From NCBI GenBank assembly GCA_964383845.1, contig CAYLIF010000008.1, positions 1-52,925 on the forward strand: a stretch of DNA of 52,925 nt. The letters are read 5' to 3'. This DNA comes from JAAZGD01 sp964383845. Lineage in GTDB: Bacteria; Bacillota; Clostridia; Peptostreptococcales; Anaerovoracaceae. The translations under genes were made by a program, and so were the position numbers. Under the pieces are notes generated by a model. The model saw nothing but the letters and a program-made list of their open reading frames with translations. It was not told the DNA's origin and did not search any database. Positions 41,766-50,413 of the stretch are shown piece by piece. The first letter of the stretch is position 1. Each line of letters starts with the position of its first letter.

Positions 41766-42761
41766 ATGTCCAGCGGCCAAGTTAAAAAGCTTTATATTAT
41801 TCAGATATTGGAAATCCTGAAAAATTATTCTGATATTGATCATCCTCTTTTACAGCGAGAGATTATTGAGCATATGAAAAGAGATTATAATGTTGAGTGT
41901 GAAAGAAAAGCCATTGGTCGAAATATTGAAAACCTTAAAGATGTTGGTTATGATATTGAGTATAACAATGGATATTATCTCGTTGAAAGAGAGTTTGAGG
42001 AAAGTGAATTAAGGTTTTTAGTGGACAGTATATTGGCTTCACGTTATATCCCTGTAGGTCAGGCAAAAGACTTAATAAAAAAACTAACAGATCAATCAAA
42101 CATATACTTTAGAGACAAGGTAAAGCATATATCAAATATTACCAATATGGACCATCAAGAGACTAACGAGATGTTTTATAACATCGACATCTTATCCGAA
42201 GCAATTGCTTTGAAAAAGCAAGTCGTATTTTATTATAGAAAATACAACCTAGAAAAGAAGTTGGTTAATACCTCTATTGATAAACACTTAGTAAATCCTT
42301 ACCAAATCATTTTGGCAAACGGTAAATATTACCTTATTGGTAATGTAGATAAGTACGATAATGTCACCCATTTTCGTATAGAAAGAATCTGTGACATAAA
42401 GATGGAAAATACCAAAAGAAAAGACCCAAAGAAAGTGAATGAATTAAAAAATGGTTTAGATTTACCCAAACATATGTTGGAACATATTTATATGTTCGGC
42501 GGAGAATCAGTTCCTGTTACTTTAAGGATAGATAATGGAGTGATTGGGGACATAATTGATTGGTTGGGTACGGATATAGAAATAATACAGGAAGAAGATG
42601 GACTTCACAGTCAAGTAATGTTTAAAGCAAACCAAAATGCTATGAAATATTGGGCCATGCAATTTGGTGAGAAAGTAGTCGTTTTAAAGCCAGAATCCTT
42701 ACGCAGTCAGGTGAAAGATTTAATAGTAGCAATCAAAAAAAACTATTTTGAGGAGAGCTGA
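41766..42761 (+). CDS. WYL-domain transcriptional regulator
   Basis: A 331-residue DNA-binding regulator. The N-terminal winged helix-turn-helix (about 5-70) includes PLLQREIIEHMKRDY and ECERKAIGRNIENLKDVGYD; a WYL domain follows at about 140-225 (LKKQVVFYYRKYNLEKKLVN, then VNPYQIILANGKYYLIGN and FRIERICDI), and a WCX C-terminal domain at about 240-325. WYL domains sense nucleic acid or nucleotide ligands and often control phage-defence or DNA-damage functions, though many are housekeeping. GTAGGAGGTGG precedes the ATG. It probably regulates its own operon, with the inverted repeat at 41145 as candidate operator. Confidence 0.9.
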   Translation: MSSGQVKKLYIIQILEILKNYSDIDHPLLQREIIEHMKRDYNVECERKAIGRNIENLKDVGYDIEYNNGYYLVEREFEESELRFLVDSILASRYIPVGQAKDLIKKLTDQSNIYFRDKVKHISNITNMDHQETNEMFYNIDILSEAIALKKQVVFYYRKYNLEKKLVNTSIDKHLVNPYQIILANGKYYLIGNVDKYDNVTHFRIERICDIKMENTKRKDPKKVNELKNGLDLPKHMLEHIYMFGGESVPVTLRIDNGVIGDIIDWLGTDIEIIQEEDGLHSQVMFKANQNAMKYWAMQFGEKVVVLKPESLRSQVKDLIVAIKKNYFEES

Positions 42762-42762
42762 T

Positions 42763-43521
42763 TTGAAAAATATAATTATAACCGGTGGACCTACAAATGA
42801 ATTTATTGATGAAGTAATGAAAATCACTAATATGTCTACAGGATCTTTGAGTATTGCTTTAGCCCATCAATTCTTGATAAAAGGATATAGGGTAACGCTA
42901 GTTTTAAACCGCAGTGTTTCAACCCAAGTATTAAGTGAATACCAAGAAAATGGCTCTCTAACTCTTCATTCTGTAGAAACCACAGAAGATATGTTAAACT
43001 CTTTGGAGAAGATTGCTAAAACTGGGTCAACTTATGACCTTGTAATTCATGCTGCTGCTGTTGGAGACTATAAAGCCGACTTTACATTTTTAATGGAGGA
43101 TTTGGCTCATGAGCTTTATTTAGCTTTCAAAGATGGGAAGTTTTCCAATAAGCAACAAATTTTAGATTATCTAAAGGAAGGCTCCTATAGAATCAACAAT
43201 CAATCAAAGATCAGTAGTTATCAAGATACTTTAACAGTAAAACTAAGACTAACCCCTAAGATAATTAAAAATTTAAGAATCTGGTATCCAACTAGTGTTT
43301 TAGTTGCTTGCAAATTATTAGATAAAGTTTCAAAAGAAGAATTATTTAAGGTTGCGGAAGACTTAGCAAAAAAAAATAACATGGATTATATACTAGCCAA
43401 TGACCTTAATGATCTTAGACAAGGAAAATCATCTAGATATTTGGTAAATACCAATGGATATATGGGCGTTGAATTGAGTTCACCAGAAGATATATGTAAC
43501 TATTTTGATGAAAGAATTTAA
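42763..43521 (+). CDS. coaB: standalone phosphopantothenate--cysteine ligase (CoaB type)
   Basis: Couples cysteine to 4'-phosphopantothenate in coenzyme A synthesis. The 252-residue protein is a CoaB (DFP) fold without the CoaC decarboxylase half: NIIITGGPTNEFIDEV (about 3-18), ITNMSTGSLSIALAHQFL (about 22-39), VIHAAAVGDYKADF (about 99-112), the lid-like ISSYQDTLTVKLRLTPKII (about 148-166) and DYILANDL (about 211). The TPKII segment and overall spacing resemble the streptococcal separate CoaB rather than the CoaBC fusion. Start is TTG 42763: AGGAGAG lies five bases upstream and it follows the WYL stop by one base. A CoaC partner would have to be elsewhere. Confidence 0.8.
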   Translation: MKNIIITGGPTNEFIDEVMKITNMSTGSLSIALAHQFLIKGYRVTLVLNRSVSTQVLSEYQENGSLTLHSVETTEDMLNSLEKIAKTGSTYDLVIHAAAVGDYKADFTFLMEDLAHELYLAFKDGKFSNKQQILDYLKEGSYRINNQSKISSYQDTLTVKLRLTPKIIKNLRIWYPTSVLVACKLLDKVSKEELFKVAEDLAKKNNMDYILANDLNDLRQGKSSRYLVNTNGYMGVELSSPEDICNYFDERI

Positions 43522-43554
43522 TGAAAAATTCTAGTAAGAAGAAGGGTAATATAG

Positions 43555-43560
43555 TATACT
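43555..43560 (+). promoter_or_regulatory. candidate -10 box of the first LTA-synthase-like gene (leaderless type)
   Basis: TATACT at 43555-43560 with exactly six bases to the ATG at 43567, so the ATG would be the +1. No Shine-Dalgarno is near the ATG (GAAGGG is about 20 bases away). The -35 at 17 bp is weak (TAGTAA). Confidence 0.4.
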
Positions 43561-43566
43561 AAGATT

Positions 43567-46053
43567 ATGGAAAATATAAAGGAATTGGTGTCCTCAGAAA
43601 TTAAAAGAGCGGGACATTTTATTTTTGAGTGGGTCAAAAATCAGATCGTTGAATATAGAAATATTTATGGAATACTAGGTCTTGTAGCCGTTGCATTAGT
43701 AGGTATCAAGATATTTTTGTTTTACAGTTTTATGGATATAACAACAAATTTATTTTTTGTATGGGCAACCACATGTATACTGCTTTGGGTATTATTTTCC
43801 TCTTTTCGTAATAAATGGATTCCTTTGATAGTATTTACATTAATAACACTAATTATGTTTGCAGATGTAACTTACTCAAGCTTTTTTAACCGTTATTTAT
43901 CAATAGGTATGATAGGGGCTGCAGGTGTCTTAGGGGATATTGGAGATAGTATAAAAGAAGTAATGAAACCAAAGTTCTTTTTGATGTTTTTAGATGTGAT
44001 TGTTATATATACCGTATTTATCAGTCAAAAAATACCTCTAAAAAAAAACAATAAATCTAAGTTTCGAGGCAAAAAAGGGATAATAGCAATATTTTTATTT
44101 TCATTGTTACTATGGAACCCAATAGATACCACTTTTGCTGCATCCGTAGGGAATCAAGAATTTTTTGGATACCATATAAAGGATGTGTTCTCTGAAATAT
44201 ACGAAGAAGAGATAGACTCATCTATGGCAGCTTTCACTGACAGCTACAAAGATGAAAAAAATGGTCCTCTATTCGGAGTTGCAAAAGATAAAAATGTTAT
44301 AATTCTTCAAATTGAATCCCTACAAAACTTTGTAATTGGTCGAGAATATAATGGACAGGAGCTTACCCCAAACCTAAATCGTCTTATCGAGGGTAGTTCT
44401 ATTTACTGCCCAGAGTTTTACCAGCAGATTGGTAGTGGAAATACTTCTGATGCAGAATTTGCTGCCAACAACTCTTTATTTGGGACCTTGGCAAGTTATA
44501 CCTATAAACTTTATGATGAAAATTATTATCGTGGATTACCAACTTTATTAAAAGAGCAGGGATATACCTCTAGTGTTTTCCATGGATTTGAAGATAGAAA
44601 CTTCTGGAACAGAGAAAAAGCATACCCCGCAATGGGTTTTGATCGTTTTTATGGAGGATTAAATGATCAAGGAAGAGGAGGAGACTACTCTTCCAATGAA
44701 TGGATGGGATGGGGCCTTACTGATTCCGAATTTTATCCCCAAACTGTAGAATATATGAAAGAACTAAAGGAACCCTTTTACAGTTTTGTAATTAGTTTGT
44801 CCAACCATCATCCCTATGAAATGCTGGACAAATATAAATTCATTGATCTTTTGCCAGAAGATAAAGAAACACTTGTTGGTAATTATCTTAACAGCGTTGC
44901 ATATACAGACTATTCCATCGGCATCTTTTTTGATGAACTCAAAGAAGCGGGCCTATACGATAACAGCATAATAATAATATATGGAGATCACGTAGGGCTT
45001 ACACATAGTGAGGAAATCGATGAATCTATGGAAAGATTATTGGGACATCCTTATGGCTTTAAGGATATGTTAAATATACCTTTTATTATTTCTATTCCTG
45101 GGGCAGATACTGATATACACGATACTTGCGAAACTGCTGGTGGACAAACCGACGTTCTTCCAACTCTAGCGTACTTAATGGGATTTGATTCCCTTGATAC
45201 CTTGTATGTGGGCCACAATATATTAACTGTTAAAGAAGGTTTCGTAGCCCAGCAAACCTACATGCCTAAAGGATCATTCTTTACAAACGATATTGGTTAT
45301 GAAATGTCACGAGATGGAATTTTTGAACATGGTAGAGGTTGGAATTTAGATACAGGGGAAGAAGTAGACCTTGATAAGTGTAAAGAGGGATACCTTAAAA
45401 GTTTATCTATAGTTAATACTTCTGAATATATTTTAAAAAGTGATGCTTTGAGACAAATTTATGTAGATAATAAAAGTCTTACTGAAGCTGGTTCTCAAGA
45501 TTTAGGCCGTATTCATCCAAGAGAAATAGTAGATGCTGGTTGGCCAAAAGATGATTTATTTAGAACAAACACTTTAGAAGCCATGGAATATACTTATATG
45601 CAAGGGTATCACACTATTCGAATAAGTGGAAAATGGAACCTGGACAGCGAACCCTACGTTATAAATCCTGTTACTGGCTTAAAGAGTCTATCTTGGAAGG
45701 AACTGATAGCCTGGATGGAAGAGCATGGAAGCGCACAAATAGTTGTTAATATGACAAAAAACGGTGATGCCCTTATGAATTATACAAGTGGGAAAAGTCT
45801 TGCAGCTGCATCAAATCTCATCATCGAATATACAACTGCAGATGACTATTCCGGAAGATACGAAGGTGTTTTAAGTTTTGTTAATAGCAATATGCTAACA
45901 GAAGATATTCTATCTTTTACAAAGAACAATAAAATTTGGGCTGTTATGTTATCACCAGATCAGTATAGTTTAATTGGGGGTTCTTTAAAAGCAGATGACG
46001 TTTATGTATATGTTCAAGAGGAGTGGTATGGAATTATTCAAGCTGGGAATTAA
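43567..46053 (+). CDS. LTA-synthase-like sulfatase-fold enzyme with C-terminal pseudo-GDPD domain
   Basis: An 828-residue membrane enzyme of the lipoteichoic acid synthase type, which polymerises glycerol-phosphate from phosphatidylglycerol. Residues 35-205 hold five membrane helices; a signal-peptidase-like site follows (DTTFA|AS). The sulfatase-fold domain (about 235-560) keeps the catalytic set: E250 in LQIESLQNF, nucleophile T293 in SGNTSDAEF, and D474/H475 in YGDHVGL. Residues about 655-828 align with glycerophosphodiester phosphodiesterases (NTLEAMEYTYMQGY, then EPYVINP) but the catalytic residues are gone. The ATG at 43567 has no ribosome site. A tandem paralogue overlaps its end by 26 bases. 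Other possible activity: phosphoglycerol transfer to a different wall polymer. Confidence 0.9.
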   Translation: MENIKELVSSEIKRAGHFIFEWVKNQIVEYRNIYGILGLVAVALVGIKIFLFYSFMDITTNLFFVWATTCILLWVLFSSFRNKWIPLIVFTLITLIMFADVTYSSFFNRYLSIGMIGAAGVLGDIGDSIKEVMKPKFFLMFLDVIVIYTVFISQKIPLKKNNKSKFRGKKGIIAIFLFSLLLWNPIDTTFAASVGNQEFFGYHIKDVFSEIYEEEIDSSMAAFTDSYKDEKNGPLFGVAKDKNVIILQIESLQNFVIGREYNGQELTPNLNRLIEGSSIYCPEFYQQIGSGNTSDAEFAANNSLFGTLASYTYKLYDENYYRGLPTLLKEQGYTSSVFHGFEDRNFWNREKAYPAMGFDRFYGGLNDQGRGGDYSSNEWMGWGLTDSEFYPQTVEYMKELKEPFYSFVISLSNHHPYEMLDKYKFIDLLPEDKETLVGNYLNSVAYTDYSIGIFFDELKEAGLYDNSIIIIYGDHVGLTHSEEIDESMERLLGHPYGFKDMLNIPFIISIPGADTDIHDTCETAGGQTDVLPTLAYLMGFDSLDTLYVGHNILTVKEGFVAQQTYMPKGSFFTNDIGYEMSRDGIFEHGRGWNLDTGEEVDLDKCKEGYLKSLSIVNTSEYILKSDALRQIYVDNKSLTEAGSQDLGRIHPREIVDAGWPKDDLFRTNTLEAMEYTYMQGYHTIRISGKWNLDSEPYVINPVTGLKSLSWKELIAWMEEHGSAQIVVNMTKNGDALMNYTSGKSLAAASNLIIEYTTADDYSGRYEGVLSFVNSNMLTEDILSFTKNNKIWAVMLSPDQYSLIGGSLKADDVYVYVQEEWYGIIQAGN

Positions 46054-48480
46054 AAAATTGAAAACATGGGTAAATGGAGTCCTTGAGAGCAGTGCTTATA
46101 AAACAATAAAGCACTGCATTAAGACACTGGCAGCAAGTTTTCTTGAAATAGCTACTAGTCTTTTTAAATCACTAAAGCATCATAGTAAAAAACTGGCAGC
46201 AAGTTTTATTAAAGTAGCTGCTAGCCTTTTTAAATCACTAAAGCATCATAGTAAAAAACTGGCAGCAAGTTTTATTAAAGNNNNNNNNNNNNNNNNNNNN
46301 NNNNNNNNNNNNNNNNNNNNNNNNNNNNNNNNNNNNNNNNNNNNNNNNNNNNNNNNNNNNNNNNNNNNNNNNNNNNNNNNGCAGCAAGTTTTATTAAAGT
46401 AGCTGCTAGCCTTTTTAAATCACTAAAGCATCATACCGCAACATTAATGATATTGTTTAGTGAAGCCCTTGAAAGTAATATGGTTCATTCATTAAAACAG
46501 CGAATTAAGAATCTTGGTATGTTGCTTTTTGAGAACTTCAAAACGAAAAAAATTTTTCGCAATGGTCTGATTACTTGCATGGCAATAGCCTTGCTCATAA
46601 TCAGCCCATTTAATACTTCATTTGCGAAATCTATTAACAAGCAAGAGTTCTTCCTATATCACGTTAAGGATTTATTTCAACATTCATTTGGCGATAAAGC
46701 TTCTGCAGAATCTGGATGCTATTTAGCCTCTGATACTTATGAGAATCAGTTAGACGGAGACCTATTCGGTGTTGGCAAAGGAAAGAATCTGATTGTAGTG
46801 CAAATGGAATCCCTTCAAGGTATGGTAGTGGGTGCAGATTATAATGGACAAGAGATAACACCTGTATTTAATGGTCTAATAAATGAAGATGGGAGTATAT
46901 ACTTTGATAATTTTTATTGCCAACTTGGAGCAGGGAATACATCTGATGCAGAATTTGCTGTAAACAATTCATTTTTTGGAAGTATAGAAAGCTATACATA
47001 TCAACTTTTTGAAGATAATTATTTTTATGGATTACCTAAAGTTATGATAGAGGAAGGATACGGAACTGCGGCATTTCATGGTTATAAAAAAGAATTTTGG
47101 AATCGTGAAAACATATATCCAGGCATTGGTTTCCAGCGCTTCTATTCTTCAGATGACTATGAGTCTGACAATATATCAGGAATCGGTGGAGGTAATATCG
47201 TTGGAATAAGTGATGAAGCTTTCTTCAATCAAACTGTTGACAAGATGCTACTTTTGGAACAACCATATTATGGTTTTGTAATAACTTTATCAAACCATAA
47301 TCCTTTTGGTTTGCCGGAGTATCTGAAGAAAATAAAGCTTGAAGAAAAAGACCAGAACATATTTGGCAACTACCTTAACGCAGCTCATTATGGTGACTAC
47401 TGCCTTGGTCAATTTATGGAGGCAATGAAAGATAAAGGCCTTTATGAAGATAGTATTTTTGTTTTTTATGGAGATCATTACGGTCTTACAAAAGCAGATT
47501 CTCAGATTTCCAACAGTGTTTCAGAATGGCTTGGAGAAGAATACACTTATGATGAAATGAATAGAGTGCCAATGTTGGTTCATATTCCAGGAAGCCAAGA
47601 AAATGAGACTATTTCAATTTCTGGGGGCCAGCTGGATTTGTTTCCCACAATCTCTTATTTGATGGGGATAAAGGAGCTTAAAACCTTATATCTAGGGCAA
47701 AATCTTTTCACAGCTGATGTTGGTTTTGTTCCAATTCAAATGCATATGCTAAAAGGTTCTTTCATTATGAACAATGTAGTTTTTCAAATGAGTAGAGATG
47801 GCATCTTTAAGAATAGTAAAGCTTGGGATAGGCTAACCAAGGAGCCCTTAGACCCAGAGGCCTATTATGTTGAATATAAAGCAGCAAAGCAAGCCGTTGA
47901 AATATCTGAATTTTATTTGTACAACGATATATTAAATAAAGTTTTAATAGAGGGAAAAGATATAAATTCCATAATGAATTCAAATACCGTTAAAACTCCT
48001 TTACCCAAAGAATTATCCCTGTATACTTTTAAGAGCAATTCCGATGAAGAGATTGATTATATGGCTCAGTATCTTAGGTTCAATAAAAAAGATCATTTGG
48101 CAATATCCTCTGACAATATGTATACTGTTTTAAGTAAGTTTGAAGAGCTGTATTCGGGTAAAAGAGGTGTTACAGGATCAATACTATACGTTGATGAGAC
48201 TGCCAATGAAGAATTTCTTGATATGAGAAGTAGGATTGTACCTGTTATGAATGCATCTACAAACAATTACTCAAAACTAGAGTACTTGGGATATCACAAT
48301 ATTATTATTGCACCTGAAAAGTCAGGCATGGCTGCTGACGAACTTAAGCTATTTGTTGAATCAAACGATGTTGCAGGATTTTTATTTGATGACAAAAGCT
48401 CGAGTCAATTTACAGATTTAGCTGATAACAATGATGTGGACGTATATGAATTAAAAAATGGTTTCTTAAAAAAACAATAA
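46028..48480 (+). CDS. second LTA-synthase-like enzyme with repeat-rich N-terminus, interrupted by an assembly gap
   Basis: Paralogue of the upstream gene. It starts at ATG 46028 (MELFKLGIKKLKTW) with GAGGAG just upstream, inside the neighbour's end. The N-terminus is built of 22-residue repeats (AASFIKVAASLFKSLKHH core) and is cut by 100 N. Repeat codons resume after the N-run in a different frame only because the N-run is a placeholder, so this is one gene, not a pseudogene. One membrane helix (GLITCMAIALLIISPF) and an SFA|KS cleavage-like site follow, then the sulfatase fold with Glu in VVQMESLQ (codon 46807), Thr in AGNTSDAEF (46939) and Asp-His in YGDHYGL (47473). The C-terminal 150 residues are unassigned. 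Minimum length about 799 residues. Confidence 0.82.
46130..46434 (+). repeat. 66-bp coding tandem repeat (minisatellite)
   Basis: Units begin with GCAGCAAGTTTT at 46130, 46196 and 46262, exactly 66 bp apart; the third runs into the N-run and a last copy starts at 46381 and ends near 46434. Copies 2, 3 and the last are identical where visible; copy 1 has several substitutions, and weaker relics flank both sides in the protein. Each unit is 22 codons, so unit gain or loss keeps the frame. Confidence 0.93.
46281..46380. other. assembly gap (100 N)
   Basis: A run of exactly 100 N, the conventional filler for unknown length, inside the 66-bp repeat. Distances that keep the repeat in phase would be 47 + 66n bases; 100 does not fit. 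Confidence 0.97.
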
Positions 48481-48506
48481 TAACATTTCTTAAACAAGGA
48501 GGTATC

Positions 48507-49706
48507 ATGGAAAATATCAATCAATTTATTTTATCCATTATTCTTCTTGTTTTTTTGTTGGTGATTTTCATTATACTTATCGTTCTTTTAGTACAAAATA
48601 GCAACCTTCGAAGAGAAATTCAGCAGAGCCGTTCAGAAACATTGGGTTTTACTCAAAACCAGTTCACTGATTTGTCTATGAAGAATGAGCAGAAGCTTGA
48701 AAACATAAGATTTACTTTAGAGTCTCGTATTAGTGCCATACAAGAAGATCAAAATAAAAGACTAATTGAAATTCGAGAAATTGTAGATGAAAAACTTCAG
48801 AAAACCCTAGAAGATAGAATAGGGCAGAGCTTTAAAATGGTATCAGAAAGACTAGAGCAAGTATATAAAGGTTTAGGTGAAATGCAAAGTTTAGCTATAG
48901 GGGTGGGGGATTTAAAAAAGGTGCTATCTAATGTTAAAACTAGAGGTATATTAGGGGAAATTCAATTAGGAGCCATTTTAGAACAATTGCTTTCCAAAGA
49001 CCAATACAGAGAAAATATAGCAACAAAACCAAACCAAGGAGAAAGAGTTGAATATGCTATTATCTTGCCAGGAGATGATAGAGACAAGGTGCTTTTACCA
49101 ATAGACGCAAAATTTCCTCAAGACCCTTATATTCGATTAATGGAAGCCTACGAGGGAGGGAATAGTGAAGAAATAGACCAATCCTATAAAACCTTAGAAA
49201 GAGCTGTCAAGGTATCCGCCAAATCTATTTTCGATAAATATATAGAAGCTCCTTACACTACTGACTTTGCTATAATGTTTTTGCCTGTAGAAGGTCTTTA
49301 CGCAGAAGTTGTTAGACGAGGGCTATCAGAAGTGGTGCAAAGAGAATATAAAGTAATTATAGCAGGACCTACAACTATGGCAGCCTTACTTAATAGTTTA
49401 CAAATGGGCTTTAAAACCTTGGCCATCCAAAAACACTCAGGAGAAGTATGGAATGTTCTTGGAGCTGTTAAAACAGAATTTGACAAATTTGGTAGCGTTT
49501 TAGCACAAACACAACAAAGAATCAATCAAGCAAATGCGGAGTTAGACAAACTTGTAGGGGCTAGAACCAGGAGTATCCAAAGAAAATTAAGCAGTATCTC
49601 AAGACTAGATAAAGATATTGCAGAAGAGCTTTTAAACAGTGAGGATGAATTATATTCTGAAATCGATGAGTACATAGAAGAAGACAAGGAGGGGAGGCTA
49701 TTATGA
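48507..49706 (+). CDS. rmuC: DNA recombination protein RmuC
   Basis: A 399-residue protein with an N-terminal membrane helix (about 8-30), a coiled coil (about 35-110, RREIQQSRSETLG onward) and the RmuC nuclease-like domain (about 125-360): VLSNVKTRGILGEIQLGAIL, then ILPGDDRDKVLLPIDAKFP with the PD-D/EXK-like DAK, and MFLPVEGLYAEVV and GPTTMAALLNSLQMGF. RmuC limits inversions between short inverted repeats. The acidic tail ends just where the phosphoesterase gene begins (four-base overlap). ATG 48507 has AAGGAGG six bases upstream. Confidence 0.94.
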   Translation: MENINQFILSIILLVFLLVIFIILIVLLVQNSNLRREIQQSRSETLGFTQNQFTDLSMKNEQKLENIRFTLESRISAIQEDQNKRLIEIREIVDEKLQKTLEDRIGQSFKMVSERLEQVYKGLGEMQSLAIGVGDLKKVLSNVKTRGILGEIQLGAILEQLLSKDQYRENIATKPNQGERVEYAIILPGDDRDKVLLPIDAKFPQDPYIRLMEAYEGGNSEEIDQSYKTLERAVKVSAKSIFDKYIEAPYTTDFAIMFLPVEGLYAEVVRRGLSEVVQREYKVIIAGPTTMAALLNSLQMGFKTLAIQKHSGEVWNVLGAVKTEFDKFGSVLAQTQQRINQANAELDKLVGARTRSIQRKLSSISRLDKDIAEELLNSEDELYSEIDEYIEEDKEGRLL

Positions 49707-50413
49707 GTATTTATGCCATTGGAGACACCCACTTGTCTATGAACAAAGATGTGGAAAAGCCTATGGATATCTTTGGCTCTGAATGGACAAACCATGCAGA
49801 AAGACTAAAGAAGAATTGGGAAGAAATAATTTCCCCCCAAGATGTTGTTATTATTAGTGGTGATATTTCATGGGCACTTAAACTTCCTGAAGCTATGGCA
49901 GATTTAGACTTTATCCATGATTTACCTGGTAGAAAAGTTCTTGTGAAAGGTAATCATGATTTATGGTGGACATCTATTACTCGGCTTAATAAGCTTTATG
50001 ATGATTTATATTTTTTGCAAAATGATTTTTATGCAGTTGATGACGTTGCTATATGCGGGAGCCGGGGATGGATTTGTCCTGGCAATGAAGATTTCACCAG
50101 CCATGACCGTAAAATTTATGACCGTGAACTGGGCAGAATGAGAATGTCTCTGGAAGCAGCAGAATTAGCTGGTTTTGGCAAAGCTCAAAGGGGTATAATA
50201 ATAGGAGCTATGCACTTTCCTCCTACGAATGATGCTAAAGAAAGCTCAGGCTTCACAGAATTGTTTCAGGAGTTTGGTGTGAAAACAGTTGTTTATGGAC
50301 ATCTTCATAAAGAGGAAAATCATAAAAAAGGATTGCAAGGCTATTATAAAGGTGTTGAATATAAGTTGGTTGCTTTTGATTATGTAAAAGGAAAGCCGGT
50401 GAAAATATTATGA
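49703..50413 (+). CDS. metallophosphoesterase
   Basis: Calcineurin-like phosphoesterase of 236 residues. Metal motifs in order: AIGDTHLS (about 5-12; D-x-H), VIISGDISWAL (about 49-59; GD), VKGNHDLWW (about 81-89; GNHD), GAMHFPP (about 168-174) and VYGHLHKEE (about 193-201; GHLH). The set is complete, so it should be active; substrate unknown (cyclic nucleotides, nucleic acid or nucleotide esters are options). The gene overlaps rmuC by four bases and deoB by four bases (ATGA), so the three are translationally coupled. Confidence 0.9.
   Translation: MSIYAIGDTHLSMNKDVEKPMDIFGSEWTNHAERLKKNWEEIISPQDVVIISGDISWALKLPEAMADLDFIHDLPGRKVLVKGNHDLWWTSITRLNKLYDDLYFLQNDFYAVDDVAICGSRGWICPGNEDFTSHDRKIYDRELGRMRMSLEAAELAGFGKAQRGIIIGAMHFPPTNDAKESSGFTELFQEFGVKTVVYGHLHKEENHKKGLQGYYKGVEYKLVAFDYVKGKPVKIL

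Noticed and set aside
45995..46402. The second LTA-synthase-like gene as a frameshifted pseudogene
   Set aside because: The frame change occurs only across the 100-N filler; repeat codons on both sides are in the same repeat phase and the downstream catalytic domain is intact.
46130..46434. CRISPR array
   Set aside because: The 66-bp units are contiguous, without spacers, and code for protein in frame.
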